This document shows positions 8,621 to 16,815 of a stretch of 64,000 bases of DNA, piece by piece. Numbering within the stretch: position 1 is the first letter of the stretch; every line of letters begins with the position of its first letter. A model generated the notes under the pieces. It worked only from the letters and a program-made list of their open reading frames with translations, did not search any database and was not told the origin of the DNA. A program made the position numbers and the translations under genes. Source of the DNA: Pseudomonadota bacterium (GTDB taxonomy: Bacteria; Pseudomonadota; Alphaproteobacteria; Acetobacterales; Acetobacteraceae); assembly GCA_021808055.1 (NCBI GenBank), contig JAKBCH010000003.1:1-64000 (forward strand), written 5' to 3'.

Positions 8621-9835
8621 TCAAGAAAGGACTGGCTCAACGCCATTGGCCAGCAATGCCTGGCGCATTACCTCGCCGTTCAGTGCCGCGGTGGCGTGTA
8701 CCTTGGCCCTGCCACCCATGGCCAACCGCAAGTCAGCATCATCACCCAGCTTGCGCAACCATTCCGCCGCGTGAGCTACGTCCGGCTCGGCCCAGCGCGC
8801 GCCTTGCAATGGTTTATAGATGCCGGTTTCATCCTTTACGGTCACCAGTTCATAGCCGATGAGTGCCGCGCTGCTCTCGTCCATAAAGGCCATATTTCCA
8901 GACCACCCCGTTGCGACCACGGTTTTTCCCCGCAGCATTGCCTCGGCCAGCACCAGGCCAAAGCCTTCCGACCGGTGCAGGCTAAGAATAATATCCGCCC
9001 GCGCCATCAGCGCCGCCATTTTCGTTTCAGGCCAGACGCCACTCATAACTCGAATATTTGCCGCCGCGAGTGCTTCAATTTGCGCGGCTTCGCGCGGATA
9101 GGCTGCCGCACCTTGTAGCTTCACAATCAAAATCTGATCCGCCCGGTTGGCAAAAGCACGCTTGAATGAAGCAATACTAGCCAATGGGTTTTTCCGGGTG
9201 AAGCTGGAACCCAAAGAAAAGACCATCACCGTGACCGTAATATGGCTGGGCAGATCCAGCCCACATTGATCATCCGCCGCGGACAGGCCACGTAACGCCA
9301 GCGGATAAGGTACCACGCGCACGCGCCCTGGCAGCACCTCCTCCAGCGCTTGCGCCACAAAGGGCGACGGTGCCCACACCTCATGAACATAACGCCCGCC
9401 TGCCGCCCAGCTTTTCGGCACAACCGGCAGTTCCCAGGCCCAACTGCCAATCACTCGCCGGCGCAGCATGGTCTTTTCTGCTCTGGCCAACATCAACGGC
9501 AAGCTCGGCGCGTTGACAGCCAGCAATAGCGCCGTATGTTCTGAAATCCGCCCCTTCGGAATCCGCCCCACTCCCAGATCAACCGGGTCGCCGCCGAATC
9601 CAAGAACTTGCGCGCCTGTACGCAGATGCCTCGCGGCTTCGCCAAGGCCGGTTGCGGCATTCAACTCACCGCCAACGGCCAAGCCGCAACTGCGGGATAA
9701 AACGGGAAAACCGGTACGCGGCGCAAGAACGCTGGTGGCAGCATGAAGCGCTGAACGCCGCGCCACTTCTGGTAGTAACCGCCATAAACCATGGCCTAAC
9801 GATAAACGCTCAGACTTCACGGCTTTCCTACACAT
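8621..9835 (-). CDS. Glycosyltransferase, family 4/1-like
   Basis: This is a 404-residue GT-B fold glycosyltransferase, probably transferring a sugar from an NDP or lipid donor during surface polysaccharide synthesis. The C-terminal donor-binding domain shows the E-x7-E motif inside HRSEGFGLVLAEAMLRGK, preceded by MARADIILSL. An earlier block (GSWAWELPVVPKSW, HEVWAPSPFV) is typical of bacterial group-1 transferases acting on large glycans. No signal peptide or membrane span; cytosolic or peripheral. The start is ATG at 9835. It lies divergent to a second glycosyltransferase across a 96-bp AT-rich spacer, so both may be regulated together. Sugar specificity is unknown. Confidence 0.85.
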   Translation of the reverse strand: MCRKAVKSERLSLGHGLWRLLPEVARRSALHAATSVLAPRTGFPVLSRSCGLAVGGELNAATGLGEAARHLRTGAQVLGFGGDPVDLGVGRIPKGRISEHTALLLAVNAPSLPLMLARAEKTMLRRRVIGSWAWELPVVPKSWAAGGRYVHEVWAPSPFVAQALEEVLPGRVRVVPYPLALRGLSAADDQCGLDLPSHITVTVMVFSLGSSFTRKNPLASIASFKRAFANRADQILIVKLQGAAAYPREAAQIEALAAANIRVMSGVWPETKMAALMARADIILSLHRSEGFGLVLAEAMLRGKTVVATGWSGNMAFMDESSAALIGYELVTVKDETGIYKPLQGARWAEPDVAHAAEWLRKLGDDADLRLAMGGRAKVHATAALNGEVMRQALLANGVEPVLS

Positions 9836-9931
9836 TAACCAGAATATCTCCGATTACATTTAACGTTTACAGTCTAACTCGTTTGCAATTTTAATTTTTA
9901 TTCATTAATAATTTTTACTATACTTAAAGGC

Positions 9932-11113
9932 ATGTCCGAGCCGGTCTTATTGCCATTTCACCAATCAGCGCAAACAGCTTCCCCTCTCTCAGAGCATTCC
10001 GTTCAGGGCAATTTACTTTGTGCCACGCGATACGGCGCGCTGGGAGCGTCTTCGCGCTTACGCTTAGCACAATATGCCCCTCACCTGAGCCATGGAGGTT
10101 TGGATGTAAAATTACGGCCATTCCTGCAAGATGACTATCTGAAAGCCCTTTATTCCGGACGTTCGCGCCTTGGTGCCGTCATAACGGCATATCAACGCGC
10201 CCTGCGTTTGAAGAGCGAGATCAAACGATCTAATCTGCTTTGGATCGAAAAGGAATTATTGCCCTGGATGCCGTTTTGGCTAGAACGCGGGTATTTGCGG
10301 GAGACCCCTTATATTCTGGATTTCGACGATGCCTGGGCACTGCGCTATGCCGAATCGAAATCGCCGCTTGTCAGAATGCTGCTACGCAACAAATTTGGCA
10401 AACTGCTACGCGGGGCTGAACTTACAATTGTTGCCAACGACACACTCTATCATTGGGCCTTAACTGAAGGAGCTAGAAATATTCTGCTCCTGCCAACGGT
10501 AATCGACCTAGCACGCTACACCCCCACACCACAACCAAATGGCACCTTCACCATTTGCTGGATTGGCACGCCCCTCACCGCAACTTATCTGGACGCAATG
10601 GCCGAACCTCTGCGTGTTTTAAGCCAAGAACAACCGCTTAAACTGCTGGTTATCGGCGTGCCTGGTTTCACTTTGCCGGGCGTTAATGTGGAAAACGTTG
10701 CCTGGAGCGAAGACACTGAAGCGTCCTCTATTGGGCGCTGTCATGCGGGCATTATGCCCCTGCCAGACACCGAATGGGCCAACGGCAAATCCGGCTATAA
10801 ACTGATTCAGTATATGGCGATGGCCAGGCCCACCGTGGCCAGCCCTATCGGGGCTAATCGCCGGATCGTTCTTCACGGCGAAACTGGATTTCTCGCCGAT
10901 ACATCGCAGGATTGGGTAACGCATCTACGCGCGTTGCGAGACAATCAATCGCGTAGAGACGAGATGGGCCAAGCCGCGCGGCAACGTGTTGAACAAAATT
11001 ACAGTCTGGGCGTTACCGCGCCCATACTGCTCGACACTCTCACTGAGCTGCTTGGCAATATTGCAGCACGTAAGGCCGGAAAGCCTTTTGCAGAGCGGGC
11101 CCGCTTAGTTTAA
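9932..11113 (+). CDS. Glycosyltransferase, family 1/4-like
   Basis: This is a 393-residue predicted glycosyltransferase of GT-B type. The N-terminal domain includes YGALGASSRLRLAQY and YILDFDDAWALRYAE. The C-terminal domain has LLPTVIDLARYTP, FTICWIGTPLTATYL and a donor-site region NGKSGYKLIQYMAMARPTV, followed by GETGFLA. These blocks are familiar from glycan and lipopolysaccharide gene clusters. The start ATG at 9932 follows AAAGG at close spacing. Its 3' end overlaps the convergent sulfotransferase gene by 74 bp. Together with the divergent transferase it suggests a small surface-glycan locus. Confidence 0.82.
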   Translation: MSEPVLLPFHQSAQTASPLSEHSVQGNLLCATRYGALGASSRLRLAQYAPHLSHGGLDVKLRPFLQDDYLKALYSGRSRLGAVITAYQRALRLKSEIKRSNLLWIEKELLPWMPFWLERGYLRETPYILDFDDAWALRYAESKSPLVRMLLRNKFGKLLRGAELTIVANDTLYHWALTEGARNILLLPTVIDLARYTPTPQPNGTFTICWIGTPLTATYLDAMAEPLRVLSQEQPLKLLVIGVPGFTLPGVNVENVAWSEDTEASSIGRCHAGIMPLPDTEWANGKSGYKLIQYMAMARPTVASPIGANRRIVLHGETGFLADTSQDWVTHLRALRDNQSRRDEMGQAARQRVEQNYSLGVTAPILLDTLTELLGNIAARKAGKPFAERARLV

Positions 11114-12248
11114 AATTTTCTAGCTTATACGGCGCATGCCGCCCATAACCACCGCGCGGTTTTGCCTTAATCTCGCGGTCCATGGCCTTTGATGCCTCCT
11201 GCGTCAGTTCCTCGCCGAAATGCGCGTAAATACGCTCCATCGCGGCCAGGGGTTCCGCAGTAAATTCCTCATATTGCATGTGCAGCTTACGGGTGGCTGG
11301 CACATCCGCTCGTTGGTCAAATTCCAGCAGCAGGTTGGCCCCTTGTGTCCAGCGCGCGGCTACCTGCGCGCCGATCTCCCCGGCATCGATATTGCGCAAG
11401 AACGGCCGACGCAGCACCTGCGTGAGATGTGCCACTGAGCCCAGCACCGCTAACGGGTCGCGATGCAGGATAACAAAGCGCGCATCAGGATAAACCCGCA
11501 AAATCGCATCCAGCGTAAAGGTATGGTCGGGGCATTTCAGCACCCAGCGGGCAGATTTGCCATTTTGCAAAAATTGCAGGAACTTCTTGTGAAACACAAA
11601 AGCGTCGTCATGCCCGCGCTGCTCCAGCCAATCGAAATAGGCGGGCACGCGGTGGGTTGAATCGAACCTCAGGCTTTGAAACACATGCGCGGTAATTTCG
11701 CTGCATTCCTGCGGGCTGTCCGCATAAATCGGGTGCAAATCACGGAACCCAGGTGCCAGCCCGTTGAACAGATCAAGCTGTTTATCCACGCTTGTCACGC
11801 GCTTGTCGCCCTTAGGATTAAAGCCCGCCGAGCGCGGCGCTGGATAGATCATCTGCCAGTTGCGCGGCACTTGGTTATTTGGGTCTTCGGCCATCAAGTT
11901 ATGAAGAAAGCTCGTACCCGAACGCGGCAGACCCAGAATGATCAACGGCGCCTTGATGGGTGCTGCGCCCAGCGCCGGATTAGCCGCATGTGCAGTCTCG
12001 ATAAGCTGTGCATTGCGAAGCAGGCGGACGAAATCCCATTTAAGGGAAATCCGTCCGAACAGGCTGAGCTCCGATTCCGTGTGGATGGAGGCCAGAAGTT
12101 GTTCCAGCCCCTCCATCACTTCCGGCGATGGCGATACCTTCGCGGCACGGACCAAGCCTGCGGCATCCGGCGCTGAAAAAGCTGCGTCAGGCAGAATCTT
12201 GTCCGCCAGGTTAAAGCTTTTGCTCAGGATCGTCGCCAATGCTGCCAT
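11040..12248 (-). CDS. PAPS-dependent sulfotransferase-family protein
   Basis: This is a 402-residue protein of the bacterial sulfotransferase family, expected to move sulfate from PAPS to an alcohol or sugar hydroxyl. The 5'-phosphosulfate loop is LGLPRSGTSFLHNL; the 3'-phosphate-binding region is RFVILHRDPLAVLGSVAHL. The ATG at 12248 is chosen: it follows the stop of the lactoylglutathione lyase gene by one base, suggesting coupling. A TTG 7 codons earlier, inside that gene, is less likely. It overlaps the end of the convergent glycosyltransferase. The neighbourhood suggests a glycan or lipid acceptor, but stf-family proteins are diverse and the acceptor is unknown. Confidence 0.85.
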   Translation of the reverse strand: MAALATILSKSFNLADKILPDAAFSAPDAAGLVRAAKVSPSPEVMEGLEQLLASIHTESELSLFGRISLKWDFVRLLRNAQLIETAHAANPALGAAPIKAPLIILGLPRSGTSFLHNLMAEDPNNQVPRNWQMIYPAPRSAGFNPKGDKRVTSVDKQLDLFNGLAPGFRDLHPIYADSPQECSEITAHVFQSLRFDSTHRVPAYFDWLEQRGHDDAFVFHKKFLQFLQNGKSARWVLKCPDHTFTLDAILRVYPDARFVILHRDPLAVLGSVAHLTQVLRRPFLRNIDAGEIGAQVAARWTQGANLLLEFDQRADVPATRKLHMQYEEFTAEPLAAMERIYAHFGEELTQEASKAMDREIKAKPRGGYGRHAPYKLENFKLSGPALQKAFRPYVLQYCQAAQ

Positions 12249-12249
12249 C

Positions 12250-12648
12250 TTAGTGTTGTTTCCGTTCAATCAGTTCGATTTTGTATCCATCTGGGTCATC
12301 GATAAAGGCAATAACCGTTGTTCCGAATTTTACCGGTCCGGGCTCTCGGGAAATTTTTACGCCAGCGTCGCGCAACTTCTCACAAGTGGCATAAATATCC
12401 GGCACACCGAGGGCAAGATGGCCAAAAGCCGAACCCGGCTCATATTTATCGACATCCCAATTATAGGTTAGCTCCAGCACCGTGTGGTGGGATTCATCGC
12501 CATAGCCCACAAACACCAGCGTGTATTTACCTTCTGGCACCTCGATGCGGCGAAGCTCCTTCATCCCCAGCAGGTTCGTGTAAAAATTCACGCTCCTGTC
12601 CAGGTCGCCAACGCGCAGCATTGTATGAAGGTAAGAGAATTCGGTCAT
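12250..12648 (-). CDS. gloA: Lactoylglutathione lyase (glyoxalase I)
   Basis: Glyoxalase I converts the methylglyoxal-glutathione hemithioacetal to S-lactoylglutathione. The 132-residue VOC-fold protein starts [20 protein letters not shown] and shows the four metal ligands in the usual places: His in YLHTMLRV, Glu in TVLELTYN, His in FGHLALGV and Glu in YKIELIERK. The length matches single-domain bacterial Ni-type enzymes. ATG at 12648 is preferred over a start 9 codons upstream because the family begins here. It ends one base before the sulfotransferase start and follows lpxI closely. Confidence 0.95.
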   Translation of the reverse strand: MTEFSYLHTMLRVGDLDRSVNFYTNLLGMKELRRIEVPEGKYTLVFVGYGDESHHTVLELTYNWDVDKYEPGSAFGHLALGVPDIYATCEKLRDAGVKISREPGPVKFGTTVIAFIDDPDGYKIELIERKQH

Positions 12649-12677
12649 GTTTGGCCTTTCCGTCTGGTCAAGCATAT

Positions 12678-13496
12678 CTAGGTACGAATCCCTATCAGAA
12701 AAATACCCGCATCATCAGCGGTTTCAATCAATTGCATTCGTTCAGCTAAAATAGTGCTGTCGGCATCAAATGCCACACCCCTTAACCCCGCGTTTACCGC
12801 ATGGCTCACTGTGGCTGGCCCGATGGTCGGTAAATCCGCCCGCCGGTCTTGCTGCGGTTTGGCCATTTTAACCAGCACCCCAGCCGGGCCAGGGCGTGCC
12901 ACCGCGGGGATGCGCGAAAGCATGGCATCGGTGCCCTCCACCGTTTCCAGCGCCAGCACAATCCCTTGCTGCACAACGCAAGCCTGGCCGACATCCGCTG
13001 CCCCCGTCACTTTAAGCACGTCCACGCCGCGTTGAATATCAGCCATCGCCTGTGCGTCCGGCCCCTGGCGCGTCAACACTCCCTCCGGGGCCAACACATC
13101 GGTCATGATTTCATGCGCGCCAAGCACCTGAAACCCCTCCTCCGACAGCACCCGCACAATCGCCACAAGCAATCCGTCATCGCCAAGAAACGCCGCCTTG
13201 CCAATGCGCGTCAGCAGTTTCGCTCCCTCGGCATCCGGGCGTAAAGACAGAAAAGAAGGCCGCTGCACCGGGCCGATCATCACCAGATCGGTGCAATTTT
13301 TCTCGCGGAAGGCACGCATCATCGCGCCAACGGCCCCCAGCCGGTAAAAGCGGTGCGGATAGGCGATAAGCACCTGCGGGTCGGCGAATCCTTCCAGCCC
13401 GGCGATAAATACATGTCGCCCTGCCGCCTGAGCCGCAGCCGCCACCTGGCCGGGTAATGGTCCACCGCCAGCGATAATACCGAGCGGGCGCGTCAT
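12678..13496 (-). CDS. lpxI: UDP-2,3-diacylglucosamine pyrophosphatase LpxI
   Basis: LpxI hydrolyses UDP-2,3-diacylglucosamine to lipid X, the fourth step of lipid A synthesis, and replaces LpxH in most alphaproteobacteria. The 272-residue protein begins with the family block [17 protein letters not shown], followed by [16 protein letters not shown] and, near the C-terminus, [20 protein letters not shown] and [17 protein letters not shown]. It directly follows lpxA in the lpxD-fabZ-lpxA-lpxI series. lpxB, often next, is not in the window. Confidence 0.96.
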   Translation of the reverse strand: MTRPLGIIAGGGPLPGQVAAAAQAAGRHVFIAGLEGFADPQVLIAYPHRFYRLGAVGAMMRAFREKNCTDLVMIGPVQRPSFLSLRPDAEGAKLLTRIGKAAFLGDDGLLVAIVRVLSEEGFQVLGAHEIMTDVLAPEGVLTRQGPDAQAMADIQRGVDVLKVTGAADVGQACVVQQGIVLALETVEGTDAMLSRIPAVARPGPAGVLVKMAKPQQDRRADLPTIGPATVSHAVNAGLRGVAFDADSTILAERMQLIETADDAGIFLIGIRT

Positions 13497-13575
13497 GCGG
13501 CGGAACTCCTTGGAACACTCTGAATTTAGCAGATTAAAGCAATCGGATATTGCCCGCCTTGCGTCAACCGGCAGA

Positions 13576-14391
13576 TTATTCTTCTGCGCCAGCCACGTTG
13601 GTCAAAATGCCGTGCTTGGAGGGCGTTGCCATGAAAGCCAAAATTTCGCCCACAAAGGCGTTGCCATTATAAAACTCCGCGGCTTGCGCCACCCGCTCGG
13701 CGAACACACCAGGGCCGCTGAACAAGAATTTATAAGCGGCGTTCACTTCGGATAATGCGGCTTTCGCAAGCCCGCGGCGCTTCAACCCAACAAGATTCAG
13801 GCCCAACAATTCCGCCCTGGTGCCGAATACGCGGGCGTAAGGAATCACGTCGCGCGTCACGCCTGTTAGCCCGCCGACCATCGCCCCTGCGCCAACGCGA
13901 GTGAACTGCAGCAACGCTGCATTGCCGCCGATCACCGCACGGTCTCCCACTTCCACATGCCCGCCCAGGGCTACATTGTTAGAAATGACAACGCCATCAC
14001 CCAGCACACAATCATGCGCTACATGAACCGTGGCCATCAACAGGCAATCCGCACCAATGCGGGTGATGCCGCTGCCGGTGATGGTGCCACGATGGATGGA
14101 GGCGTGTTCGCGGATTTGCGTGCGTGGGCCAATAACGGTCTCGGTTTCCTCGCCTTTATATTTCAAATCCTGCGGCTCAAGCCCCACCGTGCAAAACGGA
14201 AACAGCTTTACACCAGCGCCCAGCCTGGTGCGCCCGGCGATGGTGACGTGAGAGACGAGCTCTACCCCTTCCGCCAGCACGACATCCTTGCCCACCGTGC
14301 AGAACGGACCGATTTTTACGCCAGGGGCGATGCTTGCGCCATCCTCCACGAGGGCGGTGGGGTGTATCATGCTCTTTACCGAATCCAGCAT
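13576..14391 (-). CDS. lpxA: UDP-N-acetylglucosamine acyltransferase LpxA
   Basis: LpxA adds a 3-hydroxyacyl chain to the 3-OH of UDP-GlcNAc, the first step of lipid A synthesis. The 271-residue protein has an N-terminal left-handed beta helix of hexapeptide repeats (VEDGASIAPGVKIGPFCTVG) and the conserved catalytic segment TVHVAHDCVLGDGVVISNN containing the essential His. The C-terminal helical domain contains LVGLKRRGL. The length is normal. It lies 97 bp downstream of fabZ in the same envelope operon. Confidence 0.97.
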   Translation of the reverse strand: MLDSVKSMIHPTALVEDGASIAPGVKIGPFCTVGKDVVLAEGVELVSHVTIAGRTRLGAGVKLFPFCTVGLEPQDLKYKGEETETVIGPRTQIREHASIHRGTITGSGITRIGADCLLMATVHVAHDCVLGDGVVISNNVALGGHVEVGDRAVIGGNAALLQFTRVGAGAMVGGLTGVTRDVIPYARVFGTRAELLGLNLVGLKRRGLAKAALSEVNAAYKFLFSGPGVFAERVAQAAEFYNGNAFVGEILAFMATPSKHGILTNVAGAEE

Positions 14392-14488
14392 TTTCTATCC
14401 GCTTCAGATCTAACCTTGCGCTGTACGCAAGGCGGCAAGCCAGAGCCAATCACATTCGGTTACCGCATATGTCGCGGCACCAATATTG

Positions 14489-14980
14489 TTAAACCGGCTT
14501 TACCTCATCCATGATCATGGCCGTAATCGTCGCTTCTGCCACCACAACGCCGTCCACCCTGGCGGCGCAAACAAAGCGCCAGATCTGCCCGCGCCGTTTT
14601 TCCTTGGTCACGGTAATGCGCAGCTGGTCCCCCGGCGTCACCGGCTTGCGGAACTTCGCACCGTCGATGGACATGAAATACACAATGGGGATACCCGCCT
14701 CCGGCCCTAGTGTAGAGATAACGAGCCCGGCAGCAGTCTGCGCCATACTCTCGACGATCAACACGCCCGGCATAACCGGATGCCCCGGAAAATGCCCTTG
14801 GAAGAAAGGTTCGTTCACCGACACGTTTTTGATGCCGACCGCCGAATGATCGTTGCGGACGTCCACCAGCCTGTCCACCAGAAGAAACGGGTAGCGGTGC
14901 GGAATCATCGACAAAATCTGTTTGATGTCGATCATCGCCACATCCACGGGCGGAAGAGTATTATCCGTCGCGTCGCTCAT
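14489..14980 (-). CDS. fabZ: 3-hydroxyacyl-ACP dehydratase FabZ
   Basis: FabZ dehydrates beta-hydroxyacyl-ACP in fatty-acid elongation and competes with LpxA/LpxD for hydroxyacyl-ACP, so its location between lpxD and lpxA is functional. The 163-residue hot-dog-fold protein has the catalytic His in [16 protein letters not shown] and the Glu in [21 protein letters not shown] is the usual N-terminal block. Fourteen bases separate it from lpxD. Confidence 0.97.
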   Translation of the reverse strand: MSDATDNTLPPVDVAMIDIKQILSMIPHRYPFLLVDRLVDVRNDHSAVGIKNVSVNEPFFQGHFPGHPVMPGVLIVESMAQTAAGLVISTLGPEAGIPIVYFMSIDGAKFRKPVTPGDQLRITVTKEKRRGQIWRFVCAARVDGVVVAEATITAMIMDEVKPV

Positions 14981-14994
14981 GCTTTGTCGGGTCC

Positions 14995-16035
14995 CTATGT
15001 TTGTGCTTTGCGCCCTGGCCGGGCAAGTTTACGCAAGGTTACAACCTCACGGAAGAAGCTTTTGGCGTTTTGCGCCGGGGCACCCAGCACTTCCTCGCCA
15101 GGTGGCACGTCCTGCATAACACCTGATTGCGCGCCGATACGCGCCTTGTCACCAATCTTCAGATGCCCGGTCAGCCCTGCCTGCGCCGCAATCATCACAC
15201 CTTGGCCGATTTGGGTGGACCCCGAAATGCCGGCCTGCGCAATCACTACGGAAAACGCGCCGATATTCACGTTATGACCAATTTGCACAAGGTTATCGAT
15301 ATGGACGCCGGGGCCGATGACGGTATCCTGCGCTGAGCCGCGATCGATGGTGGTGTTGGCACCAATCTCCGCCCCTTCGCCAATCAGAACCCGACCGAGC
15401 TGCGGCACGGGCGTGAAGCCGCTCTCGGAAATAGCAAAACCGAACCCGTCCTGGCCTATGCGCGCACCGGGATAGATCACTACCCGGTCGCCCAAAACGG
15501 CATGGCTTAACGTGACTTGCGCATGAATACGGCAGTTTTTGCCGATGACCACACCGGGAGCGATATAGGTCAGCGGCCCTATCGAGGTGCCCGCCCCAAT
15601 GTGCGCCCCGGCGCCAATAACAGCGCCGGGCCCGATCTCGGCAGTAGGGTCGATAATGGCCGAAGGATCAATGACCGCTGTAGGGTGCGCCCCCGCCGCA
15701 GGAACCGGAGGCGGGAAAAACAGCGCCGAAACCTTGGCCCAGCCGACATATGGCTCGGTTGTGGCCAGCGCTATGCAGCCATTTGGCAATTTTTCCACAA
15801 AATCCGGATGCAGGATCACCGCTCCGGCCTTGGTTTCCGCCAGCAACCCGGCATAGCGCCGGTTATCCAGAAAGCTCACATCCTGCGGCCCGGCCGAATG
15901 AAGCGGTGCCACACCAGACATCAGCCGTTCCGGCGCGTCAGCCTCAATGCCCAGCAAGGTTGCGATATCAGCAATTCTATGCGGCCCGGTGCAGAGGAAA
16001 AACCGTTCGTCACCGGGCTTACCAGCATCCACCAT
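14995..16035 (-). CDS. lpxD: UDP-3-O-(3-hydroxyacyl)glucosamine N-acyltransferase LpxD
   Basis: LpxD attaches the second hydroxyacyl chain at N2 of the lipid A precursor. The 346-residue protein has the N-terminal uridine-binding domain (residues about 1-100), a long hexapeptide-repeat beta helix ([20 protein letters not shown] and later) and the catalytic His region [22 protein letters not shown]-terminal helix follows the helix end. It is tightly spaced after the ompH-like gene and before fabZ. Confidence 0.97.
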   Translation of the reverse strand: MVDAGKPGDERFFLCTGPHRIADIATLLGIEADAPERLMSGVAPLHSAGPQDVSFLDNRRYAGLLAETKAGAVILHPDFVEKLPNGCIALATTEPYVGWAKVSALFFPPPVPAAGAHPTAVIDPSAIIDPTAEIGPGAVIGAGAHIGAGTSIGPLTYIAPGVVIGKNCRIHAQVTLSHAVLGDRVVIYPGARIGQDGFGFAISESGFTPVPQLGRVLIGEGAEIGANTTIDRGSAQDTVIGPGVHIDNLVQIGHNVNIGAFSVVIAQAGISGSTQIGQGVMIAAQAGLTGHLKIGDKARIGAQSGVMQDVPPGEEVLGAPAQNAKSFFREVVTLRKLARPGRKAQT

Positions 16036-16038
16036 CTA

Positions 16039-16815
16039 TCAGGGGCCGACGCCACCGCCCTGATCTTCGGGCGTATCGATCTGCATACCGGGCGTTACCA
16101 CGCTCGGCGGAACAGTAACATGCGGCAGCAGCTTGTTAAGCTCCGTCACCGTCTCGTCAGTAATGTCAAAGGCCGACACATTCAACACAGCTTGCTCACG
16201 ATGCAAAACCAGATTCATGCCATGGGCTTGCGCCTCTTGCCGAACTATTCCCGCCAGCTCAGCTTCAATCTGCTGCAACGCGGCCTGGCCGGAATTCTGG
16301 ATCGCCTGGTTGCGCTCCTGGAACTTGGTTTGGGTCGCGGCGATCTCATTCTGCAGATCCTGCTCTTTCTTCTCAAGCGCGGCATCGCTCAGCTTGCCAC
16401 GCTCGGCCATGATGGCCTGCTGTTCAGACTGAATCTTGTCACGCGCAGCTTGCGCATCCTTTGCCAAACCCGCCTGGCGCATTTGTATCTCTGCCTGCAC
16501 ACCTTGCGCTGCAGTTGATTTCTGCAGCACTTCCGGCACAGAAAGCACGCCTATCACTGCCGTGGGGGGCGCAGGCTCATCGGGCAGTGGCGGGAGCACC
16601 GGCACTTTAAATTGCGTTTTGTCTGGCCCATTTGCAGCATTTGGTGCCGCAGCCTCAGGCTTCGGGTGTGGTGCCACAGCTGCGGCAGGATGCTGCTGCG
16701 CTGCGGGCGGCATGAAATACCCGGAAGAGCCGGAAGCTGTCTGGGCATAAGCCGCAGGTGCCGCGCCAATAATCAGCAGCGGTAAAACAAGCGAATATCG
16801 GGAAAGAGCGGACAC
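16039..16815 (-). CDS. OmpH/Skp-family periplasmic chaperone
   Basis: This 258-residue exported protein of the OmpH/Skp family holds unfolded outer-membrane proteins in the periplasm. A signal peptide (residues 1-24, cleaving after AAYA) is followed by a Pro/Ala-rich linker of about 60 residues that normal Skp lacks. The chaperone domain follows, with IGVLSVPEVLQKSTAAQGVQ and a long charged coiled coil (QAARDKIQSEQQAIMAERGK). The tail after the coil is Val/Pro/Gly rich. It starts with GTG at 16815, directly after the bamA stop. The bamA-ompH-lpxD order is the standard one. Confidence 0.88.
   Translation of the reverse strand: MSALSRYSLVLPLLIIGAAPAAYAQTASGSSGYFMPPAAQQHPAAAVAPHPKPEAAAPNAANGPDKTQFKVPVLPPLPDEPAPPTAVIGVLSVPEVLQKSTAAQGVQAEIQMRQAGLAKDAQAARDKIQSEQQAIMAERGKLSDAALEKKEQDLQNEIAATQTKFQERNQAIQNSGQAALQQIEAELAGIVRQEAQAHGMNLVLHREQAVLNVSAFDITDETVTELNKLLPHVTVPPSVVTPGMQIDTPEDQGGGVGP

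Noticed and set aside
15517..16518. A 333-codon plus-strand frame over lpxD and ompH
   Set aside because: Shadow of two well-supported genes; composition is arginine-rich and unlike a real protein.
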